Assembly (NCBI GenBank): GCA_900547125.1 | Contig: URFU01000067.1 | Span: 1-12,098, forward strand | DNA length: 12,098 nucleotides | Source: an uncultured Collinsella sp. | GTDB lineage: Bacteria > Actinomycetota > Coriobacteriia > Coriobacteriales > Coriobacteriaceae | Direction: 5' to 3' | Shown here: positions 7,786-12,098 of the stretch, one piece after another | Numbering within the stretch: the stretch's first letter is position 1 | Layout of the letters: every line of letters starts with the position of its first letter | Notes under the pieces: model-generated | Database searches by the model: none | Seen by the model: only the letters and a program-made list of their open reading frames with translations | Told to the model about the DNA's origin: nothing | Translations under genes and position numbers: made by a program

Positions 7786-7863
7786 TCACTTTTGATGATG
7801 GGCGAGTGCGCGATCTTTCACGATACCCAGACGGCTCAAGGAGTCTCCACAACTGGGACACAT
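7786..7863 (-). CDS. Possible 25-residue ORF with CPSCG knuckle, or gene remnant
   Basis: A short - strand frame starts at ATG (7861-7863) and ends at TGA (7786-7788). It encodes a peptide beginning MCPSCGDSL and ending AHHQK. The CPSCG half zinc knuckle matches the style of the zinc ribbons in the operon that starts 30 bp downstream. The frame is open for six codons before the ATG, back to a TGA inside the neighbouring palindrome. No convincing ribosome binding site precedes it. It could be a translated leader peptide, the tail of a decayed zinc-ribbon gene, or part of an extragenic repeat together with the palindrome at 7880-7937. Coding status is uncertain. Confidence 0.25.
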   Translation of the reverse strand: MCPSCGDSLSRLGIVKDRALAHHQK

Positions 7864-7879
7864 GGCCCATTTTTCACCT

Positions 7880-7937
7880 ACTCATTGGGGACGTACTTAA
7901 ACGAGTGCCTACTCATTTAAGTACGTCCCCAATGAGT
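7880..7937. repeat. Near-perfect 58-nt palindromic (REP-like) hairpin
   Basis: The arms 7880-7906 and 7911-7937 are complementary over 27 positions with a single C/A mismatch (7902 against 7915), closing on a 4-base GCCT loop. The arm core contains GGGGACGTACTTAAA. It lies between the DUF1593 gene (stop at 7999) and the DUF4428-type gene (start at 7756), both on the - strand. It may terminate DUF1593 transcription, although no U-run follows. Length, symmetry and intergenic position resemble REP-type elements mobilised by IS200-like (RAYT) transposases; none is in the window, so this identity is an inference. Confidence 0.75.
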
Positions 7938-7998
7938 GCCCGCTCGCTCGTTTGGCGCCTGGGGGGACACTCTTTGTCGAATAGTGGTGCCGTCCTTA

Positions 7999-9510
7999 CT
8001 ATGCCACGGTCAGGGCGACCTGGGCGTAGCGGGTACAGGGGCGCTCGGCGCGCGTCTGCACGGTAAGGGTAAGCACGAAGCGGTCGCCGGGCTGCGCGTC
8101 GACGGGCACGATAAAAGCGGTGCTCACCGTGCATTCCTGCCACAGCGAAAGATTCTGAGCGCCTGCATAGCTCGATGGGTCTACGGCCACATCCCAATGT
8201 GCATCGAAGCCCTTGTCGTCGGGGTCGACGATGGTCGCTGTAAGGTCGACGCGCTCGCCGGCTGCGACGCTGCGGTCGGCCGTGACCTCGACAACATGTG
8301 CCGGATGCGAGCAGGCTGCCGGCGCATGGGCGCACCATTGCGCGCGGGCGGCAAAGTCTTCCTGATAGGCGCGCAGGTAGGGATTGAGATTGTCGTCTTC
8401 GGGCGTGCCGAGGGCGGCAAAACCGGTGGGCGCGTTCGCATCGGGGTGTCCATCAAGAAACATGCGGCCGAGCAGCGTATCGAAGTCGCGGTCGTCGATA
8501 CCGCGCAGGCCAAACGGAAGCAGCGGAATATAGGTCATGCTGTCGCCTTCGGCCATAAAGTCGCCGTGCTCAAACTGCATCGCGGGGATGCCTTCTAGAC
8601 CCCAATCCAGACGGGCATGCTTGCCAAACTGAAACCGCTCGGGCTCGTTTTCGTAGACCTTGCCGTCGCCATAGAGCATATAGCGCGCCATAAGGGGGCC
8701 GTTGCCTTGGGTGAGATTCTGCTCGGGCCAAGGCGCCTTAAACAGTGGCAGCGTATCGGGCTGAGCCGTCTTGGCGTCGACATAGCCGCCATACATATAG
8801 GGCACACGCCAAAAGATGAGCTCGGGAAAGAGCTCGCGCCCATGGTCGAGCCATGAGTTGTCCTGTCCTACGCCGTCCGCGACACCCGTCACGCGCACCT
8901 TCTGATAGACCCGCTGCTGCACGGCAGGCCATTCGGGCGTGGCGCGATAACGCTCGGCAATATTCATGAGGGCGCGAACGATGGTGTTCATGCCACCCCA
9001 ACTGAGCAGCCATAACGTACGCGGATCATCATCTAAAATCGCCTGCGCAATTACGCGGGACCCCTCAGTTTCCTCAGTCACATCGCCCTCAAAGGCAACA
9101 TTTCCCACAAAGGTGCGCTCGACCATCTGGGCGGGCGTGGGAAACGGCGGCTCACCGGCAGCGGCCGCATTTGCCTGCAACTGCGGCCAAGCCTGGGCAT
9201 ATTCATTACTCCAGAGGTTCTCAATCCAATGCTCGGGAAACGGACGATACTCACGAAGCTCGCCGGCCAGCGGATCAGGCTCATGAGGCACAACATCCCA
9301 CTCATAAGAGCGACGCCCTTTGGTCCGCCAATGCGAATTCACCTCACCGAGCGTATGAACCCCATCCCCAAGAAAGTGATACTGCGAAGCCGTATACACC
9401 ACAGCCTGAACATCAAGCAAGTTGAGATACAGAGCCAAATGAACAAGCGAGTTCATATCATCGACTTCCATATCAGTGGTAACAATCACCCGAGTCAACT
9501 CTTGGGACAT
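7999..9510 (-). CDS. DUF1593 nucleoside-hydrolase-like protein
   Basis: A protein of 503 residues from the ATG at 9508-9510. That start is chosen because GGAG lies 8 bases upstream; a TTG eight codons earlier keeps the frame open but lacks such a site. The N-terminal DUF1593 domain (about 5-290) belongs to the nucleoside-hydrolase superfamily and opens with VIVTTDMEVDDMNSL. The aspartates at 13, 17 and 18 match the calcium/ribose-binding DxxxDD pattern of that superfamily. Further family-like segments are LWLLSWGGMNTIVRAL and the following helical region. The C-terminal part (about 390-503) looks like an Ig-like beta domain (AGERVDLTATIVDPDDKG). There is no signal peptide or membrane helix, so it should be cytoplasmic, whereas DUF1593 proteins of plant-polysaccharide degraders are often exported. 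The substrate is unknown; glycoside- or nucleoside-like bond cleavage is plausible. It lies downstream of the hydrolase gene at 9773-11110 on the same strand, but a large inverted repeat separates them. Confidence 0.88.
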   Translation of the reverse strand: MSQELTRVIVTTDMEVDDMNSLVHLALYLNLLDVQAVVYTASQYHFLGDGVHTLGEVNSHWRTKGRRSYEWDVVPHEPDPLAGELREYRPFPEHWIENLWSNEYAQAWPQLQANAAAAGEPPFPTPAQMVERTFVGNVAFEGDVTEETEGSRVIAQAILDDDPRTLWLLSWGGMNTIVRALMNIAERYRATPEWPAVQQRVYQKVRVTGVADGVGQDNSWLDHGRELFPELIFWRVPYMYGGYVDAKTAQPDTLPLFKAPWPEQNLTQGNGPLMARYMLYGDGKVYENEPERFQFGKHARLDWGLEGIPAMQFEHGDFMAEGDSMTYIPLLPFGLRGIDDRDFDTLLGRMFLDGHPDANAPTGFAALGTPEDDNLNPYLRAYQEDFAARAQWCAHAPAACSHPAHVVEVTADRSVAAGERVDLTATIVDPDDKGFDAHWDVAVDPSSYAGAQNLSLWQECTVSTAFIVPVDAQPGDRFVLTLTVQTRAERPCTRYAQVALTVA

Positions 9511-9638
9511 AGGAAAAGCTCCAATCAAAATCAATTCAGCCAGTTACACGCAAGGCAAGACGGGACCCACGCCCCCATCGCCACCGACCCGGCGTGCTGC
9601 CGGAAGCGCCCGGCCAGGGTCTCAGCAATGGAAACACA

Positions 9639-9761
9639 GCGGGCACTGGGGTTTACCTCTGCAAACATTCCGCAGGGGGCATGGTCCGGCGCAGCGCGAA
9701 GCGCAAAGCGCCGAACCATGTATGCCCGAGGACGTTTGCAGAGGTAAACCCCAGTGTCCGC
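9639..9761. repeat. 123-nt imperfect inverted repeat (possible MITE or structured 3' element)
   Basis: The outer arms include a perfect 23-bp match (9644-9666 with 9734-9756; core GGGGTTTACCTCTGC), extended outward to 9639 and 9761 with one G/T wobble. An internal loop of 13 bases on each side follows. A second stem, 9680-9692 with 9708-9720, pairs 12 of 13 positions, and the tip holds GCGC-GAA-GCGC. The element begins 11 bases downstream of the hydrolase stop (- strand) and lies upstream of the DUF1593 gene. It could stabilise or end the hydrolase transcript. Its size and symmetry also fit a small non-autonomous mobile element; no target-site duplication was identified. Confidence 0.75.
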
Positions 9762-9772
9762 GAAGGGACGGA

Positions 9773-11110
9773 TTACCTATCGACCCTGGCCGACCACTCC
9801 CAGCAGCCCACCGGCTCGCCGTCGATGAGTACGTTGCCCCCGTCGAAGTCTTGATAACACAGGTCGTTGAATTGGTGGATCCACACGCCGTGGTTGAACG
9901 TCTTCTTAGGCGAGCCATCGGCCTCGCGATAGCGACCGGTCAGGTCCTCGACATGGCTAAAGTAGGTGAGGTGCACGTTGGCTCCGGCGTCACGCAGGCG
10001 TGCCGTGAGCGGCAGCACGGTCTGTTGCGGCGACACGAGCTCATCGCCCTTGGAGTGCGTAAACCACAGCGGTGTCTTGGCGAGCGCGGCTACGTCCTCG
10101 TCCGTGGCGGTGTACCACGGGGCGCAGCAGGGAAGGCCGGCGGCGAAGAAATCGGGGTAGTCGGCGCACAGGCGCAGGGTCATAAAGCCGCCGTTGGAAA
10201 GGCCGGCGACCACGATGCGGTCGGTGTCGATGCGCTCGGCATGCTCGGCGACAAACTCGTCAATGAGCGCCTTGAGCACGGGGGAGTAGATGCTCTGGTT
10301 GGAGCGACCGAGCTGCTCGACGCCGTTGTCCATCCAAAACGTGGGCGACTGCGGCACGAGTACCCAGGCAAAGCCGCCAAAGTAGCGCTGGATTTGCGCC
10401 TGGCTAATGGCTGTCACGCGGTTGCCGATATAGGCGCGCGTGGCGCCTTCGCCCTTCGTGGCACCTTTGCCTTCGCCGGCGCCGTGCAGGTACACCACGA
10501 GCGGGGCCTTTTGGGGCACGACCGTGGCCTCGGGCACGAAGGGATTGAAGCAGGCCGAGTCCTCTGCCTTAAAGCTGGGCTTAAAGAAGCCGTACTCGAG
10601 CGCGATGCCATCAATGGCGGTCTTTTGTACGGCATTGCTCCAGCCCTTGAGCGCGGGGCAGATGTCGCCGCGACAGGCATCGAAGACCAGGCCGCAGGTG
10701 GGGTCGTCGCCGTCGTTGCCGGGAAGAGCCGCGAGCTGCGTGATGCTCAGCTGGTCATCGAGCATGCGCGAGCCCATGACGCCACCTTCGATCTTTTTGG
10801 TCAGGCGCTGCTCGGCGACCTCGAGTGCCACATGGGTGCCCACGGCGAGCTTGCGGCCGCTCTCGTCGCACGGATACGCAGCGAGGATGTCGATGTAGCC
10901 CACGGAAGGCGTGGCATGGTCGGCGCCGCGCTCCTTGCGCATCAGGATCTCGCCCGTGCGCTCGTGACGCTCTACATATATATGGAAAGTGTTCGCATCG
11001 ACATCGTTGGCGCGCACGGTGCAGGGTAGGTCGAGAACGATCTTGCTGATCCAGGGGCCAAAGTCGCCCAAGGTGGTGACGGTTGCGTAGGTACACGATC
11101 TGAGTTCCAT
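9773..11110 (-). CDS. EstA-like alpha/beta hydrolase (esterase/peptidase) with N-terminal Ig-like domain
   Basis: A 445-residue hydrolase. The start is the ATG at 11108-11110, because GGGAGG lies 7 bases upstream; the frame stays open 19 codons further but without a site. The N-terminal region (about 5-105) resembles the Ig-like domain of Thermotoga EstA-type esterases (TTLGDFGPWISKIVLDLP). The alpha/beta-hydrolase domain (about 200-430) has an oxyanion-type LHGAGEG (208-214) and the nucleophile elbow AGLSNGG with Ser305. Asp356 (HSKGDELV) and His407 (FNHGVW) are likely triad partners. No signal peptide is evident, so the enzyme should be cytoplasmic. Likely activity is on esters (for example acylated sugars) or peptides; the true substrate is unknown. 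It is divergent from the PTS gene across a 490-bp control region with shared TAAAC sites, which suggests a role in processing an imported sugar derivative. The final codons lie 11 bases from a large inverted repeat. Confidence 0.88.
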   Translation of the reverse strand: MELRSCTYATVTTLGDFGPWISKIVLDLPCTVRANDVDANTFHIYVERHERTGEILMRKERGADHATPSVGYIDILAAYPCDESGRKLAVGTHVALEVAEQRLTKKIEGGVMGSRMLDDQLSITQLAALPGNDGDDPTCGLVFDACRGDICPALKGWSNAVQKTAIDGIALEYGFFKPSFKAEDSACFNPFVPEATVVPQKAPLVVYLHGAGEGKGATKGEGATRAYIGNRVTAISQAQIQRYFGGFAWVLVPQSPTFWMDNGVEQLGRSNQSIYSPVLKALIDEFVAEHAERIDTDRIVVAGLSNGGFMTLRLCADYPDFFAAGLPCCAPWYTATDEDVAALAKTPLWFTHSKGDELVSPQQTVLPLTARLRDAGANVHLTYFSHVEDLTGRYREADGSPKKTFNHGVWIHQFNDLCYQDFDGGNVLIDGEPVGCWEWSARVDR

Positions 11111-11151
11111 GAGCTGCCTCCCTTGCGCCGCGCGTGCTAAACAATCGCGGC

Positions 11152-11179
11152 AATACAATCTAAACATGTTTAGTGTAAA
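11152..11179 (-). promoter_or_regulatory. Candidate promoter of the hydrolase gene
   Basis: On the - strand, TTTACA (11174-11179) is a good -35 box. TGTATT (11152-11157) lies 16 bases downstream as a modest -10 box (4 of 6 matches to TATAAT). The start codon is about 40 bases further on. The 14-bp palindrome at 11160-11173 fills almost the whole spacer. Confidence 0.45.
11160..11173. promoter_or_regulatory. Perfect 14-bp palindromic operator between -35 and -10
   Basis: CTAAACATGTTTAG is a perfect palindrome placed between the candidate promoter boxes of the hydrolase gene, the classical position for a repressor. A further half-site CTAAAC lies at 11137-11142, close to the likely transcription start. 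LacI-family operators often contain TAAAC/GTTTA half-sites, but the cognate regulator is not in the window. Confidence 0.55.
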
Positions 11180-11275
11180 GCAGAATTAGAGAACAAGCAG
11201 ATGAACTCGGTAAACGGTCACATCAAACGCTCAATGAACTACTAAACACTCGTTTACTACTTTCTAACAGGGCTT

Positions 11276-11293
11276 TTGTTGATGGGTCAACAA
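11276..11293. promoter_or_regulatory. Small inverted repeat TTGTTGA-TGGG-TCAACAA
   Basis: A perfect 7-bp inverted repeat with a 4-base spacer in the middle of the divergent region. It is too small and unsupported to call a terminator. It could be an operator of a different type from the TAAAC sites. Confidence 0.3.
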
Positions 11294-11372
11294 GGCATTT
11301 GGGTGCCAGATTATATAAAATCCCATGTAGACGGCTATTAATTAATAAACGGCACTATATGTAATGCCTTAG

Positions 11373-11410
11373 CGTTCAATTACGTTCACCCCCGATTTCC
11401 TACCGTTCAC
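11373..11410 (+). promoter_or_regulatory. Phased CGTTCA direct repeats
   Basis: CGTTCA occurs at 11373-11378, 11383-11388 and 11404-11409, at spacings of 10 and 21 bases, that is one and two helical turns. A fourth copy is at 11472-11477, between two TAAAC sites. In-phase direct repeats upstream of a promoter are typical of activator sites. Here they would act on the PTS gene. Confidence 0.35.
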
Positions 11411-11477
11411 CGGACTGCAAACGGCAAAAGTGCCACAAATTCAACGCTGCGTGTAAACTAAGCGCTGTAAACGTTCA

Positions 11478-11494
11478 GTAAACAGATTGTTTAC
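11478..11494. promoter_or_regulatory. Inverted-repeat operator GTAAAC-AGATT-GTTTAC
   Basis: A perfect 6-bp inverted repeat with a 5-base spacer, about 105 bases before the PTS start codon. It lies directly after two further same-direction GTAAAC half-sites (11453 and 11467). It is the PTS-proximal counterpart of the palindrome in the hydrolase promoter. Confidence 0.5.
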
Positions 11495-11530
11495 GACAGC
11501 GTATCCAAGGGCTCGGCAGCCGTAAGGGGT

Positions 11531-11536
11531 TATAGT
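11531..11536 (+). promoter_or_regulatory. Weak candidate -10 box for the PTS gene
   Basis: TATAGT matches the -10 consensus at 5 of 6 positions, with T just before it. No recognisable -35 box lies 16-18 bases upstream, so the promoter may need an activator, or the real promoter is elsewhere. It would give a leader of roughly 60 bases. Confidence 0.25.
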
Positions 11537-11551
11537 CGCCGGGTCAAAGGC

Positions 11552-11577
11552 GTGCCTACGTCCAAACGGGTAGGCAC
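11552..11577 (+). other. Leader hairpin before the PTS gene
   Basis: GTGCCTAC (11552-11559) pairs exactly with GTAGGCAC (11570-11577) around a 10-base loop, 10 bases before the ribosome binding site of the PTS gene. No U-run follows, so it is not a terminator. It may affect mRNA stability or translation, or be chance. Confidence 0.3.
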
Positions 11578-11600
11578 ACGATGATATGGGGAGGGGTCCC

Positions 11601-12098
11601 ATGGCAGTAGATAACAAGCAGATTGCCACCGATGTCCTCGAGCTCGTGGGCGGTGCGGAGAATGTTGCCGTCGCCACCAACTGCATGACGCGCCTGCGTC
11701 TGACGCTCAAGGACAACAGCAAGGCCGACGTGGAGAAGATCAAGAAGGTTAAGGGTGTTCTGGGTTGCCAGTTCGCCGGCAGCCAGCTCCAGGTCATCAT
11801 CGGCCAGAACGTGCCCAAGGTGCTTGCCGAGTTCGTCGCCATGTCCGGCGTCAAGCAGGGTGCCGCGGTCGACGAGAACCTCGACGCTCCTAAGGAGAAG
11901 TTCGAGCTCAAGAACCTGCCCAACATCATCCTCGACTATCTGTCGGGCTCCATGACCCAGCTGATCCCGCTGCTCATGGCCGGCGGTCTGTTCCGCACCA
12001 TCGCCGCGGTCCTCGGTCCCACCATGCTCGGCGTTCTCTCCGATACCGATCCGACCTACACGTTCCTCTACACCACCCTGTACGAGGCCACGTTTACC
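11601..12098 (+). CDS. PTS sugar transporter subunit EIIBC (3' end beyond window)
   Basis: The first 166 codons of a phosphotransferase-system permease, which imports a sugar and phosphorylates it. The EIIB domain (about 1-85) has the phospho-acceptor motif TNCMTRLRLTL with Cys28, and continues through VKGVLGCQFAGSQLQVIIG as expected for the glucose/beta-glucoside superfamily. A linker (about 86-105) leads into EIIC, whose first helices are visible (NIILDYLSGSMTQLIPLLMAGGL and on). The NCMTRLRL form also occurs in MurP (N-acetylmuramic acid) transporters, while beta-glucoside enzymes usually have HCATRLRF, so the substrate may be an amino sugar or a disaccharide; this is uncertain. ATG 11601 is preferred because GGGGAGGGG (11588-11596) lies just upstream; an in-frame ATG at 11586 would overlap that site. 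Whether an EIIA domain is fused cannot be seen. Confidence 0.93.
   Translation, partial: MAVDNKQIATDVLELVGGAENVAVATNCMTRLRLTLKDNSKADVEKIKKVKGVLGCQFAGSQLQVIIGQNVPKVLAEFVAMSGVKQGAAVDENLDAPKEKFELKNLPNIILDYLSGSMTQLIPLLMAGGLFRTIAAVLGPTMLGVLSDTDPTYTFLYTTLYEATFT

Larger units (their letters stand above)
11137..11494. promoter_or_regulatory. AT-rich divergent control region with about ten TAAAC half-sites
   Basis: The gap from 11111 to 11600 has no credible gene and is visibly more AT-rich than its flanks. TAAAC or its complement GTTTA occurs at 11138-11142, 11161-11165, 11168-11172, 11211-11215, 11243-11247, 11252-11256, 11346-11350, 11454-11458, 11468-11472, 11479-11483 and 11489-11493. Several form inverted pairs: CTAAACATGTTTAG (11160), TAAAC-ACTC-GTTTA (11243) and GTAAAC-AGATT-GTTTAC (11478). 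Half-sites from 11468 onwards are about 11 bases apart, so they lie on one helix face. This fits cooperative binding by one dimeric regulator acting on both the hydrolase and the PTS gene. Confidence 0.5.

Noticed and set aside
7880..7937. CRISPR repeat or attachment site
   Set aside because: There is a single palindrome, no repeat-spacer series, and no integrase or tRNA gene nearby.
9476..11029. A 517-codon open frame on the + strand opposite the hydrolase gene
   Set aside because: It is antisense to a gene with an intact catalytic triad and has no recognisable domain; it also runs through the large inverted repeat.
11310..11320. ATTATATAAAA as a promoter -10 element
   Set aside because: TATAAT can be read on the - strand and TATAAA on the + strand, but neither has a -35 box at a suitable distance. 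The region is simply AT-rich.

Overview
The window reads as a chromosomal stretch of a high-GC Gram-positive gut bacterium, most likely a Coriobacteriia member such as Collinsella. This rests on the GC-rich coding sequence, strong AGGAGG-type ribosome binding sites, the protein families present, and the style of the intergenic palindromes. It is an inference; no rRNA or other marker gene is present to prove it. No tRNA, rRNA, CRISPR array or intact transposase gene was seen.

Region 1 (1-3270, + strand) is a signalling operon of three translationally coupled genes. It holds a 5'-truncated membrane protein that looks like a degenerate histidine-kinase relative, a five-helix membrane histidine kinase with a NarL/LiaS-type phosphorylation motif, and a NarL-type response regulator. 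A short gap (3271-3458) with two strong hairpins separates it from the convergent operon that follows.

Region 2 (3459-7756, - strand) is a probable four-gene operon, transcribed as DUF4428-type zinc-ribbon protein, double-zinc-ribbon membrane protein, SPFH (band 7) protein with two C-terminal zinc ribbons, and a secreted lipoprotein. It ends at a 15-bp hairpin followed by a U-rich run on the - strand. The SPFH and zinc-ribbon membrane genes resemble Bacillus subtilis YdjI and YdjG, which act with PspA in cell-envelope stress. No PspA homologue is in the window. The lipoprotein, and six zinc-ribbon-like clusters spread over three adjacent genes, make this the most interesting coding module here.

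Region 3 (7757-11110, - strand) holds a DUF1593 nucleoside-hydrolase-like protein and, upstream of it, an EstA-like alpha/beta hydrolase. Two extragenic palindromes sit beside these genes: a near-perfect 58-nt hairpin (7880-7937), next to a 25-codon ORF with a CPSCG knuckle, and a 123-nt imperfect inverted repeat (9639-9761).

Region 4 (11111-12098) is a 490-bp AT-rich divergent control region between the hydrolase gene and a PTS EIIBC transporter gene that runs off the right edge. It carries about ten TAAAC/GTTTA half-sites, two of them arranged as palindromic operators, plus phased CGTTCA direct repeats. This suggests coordinated, sugar-responsive control of the transporter and hydrolase by a regulator encoded elsewhere.
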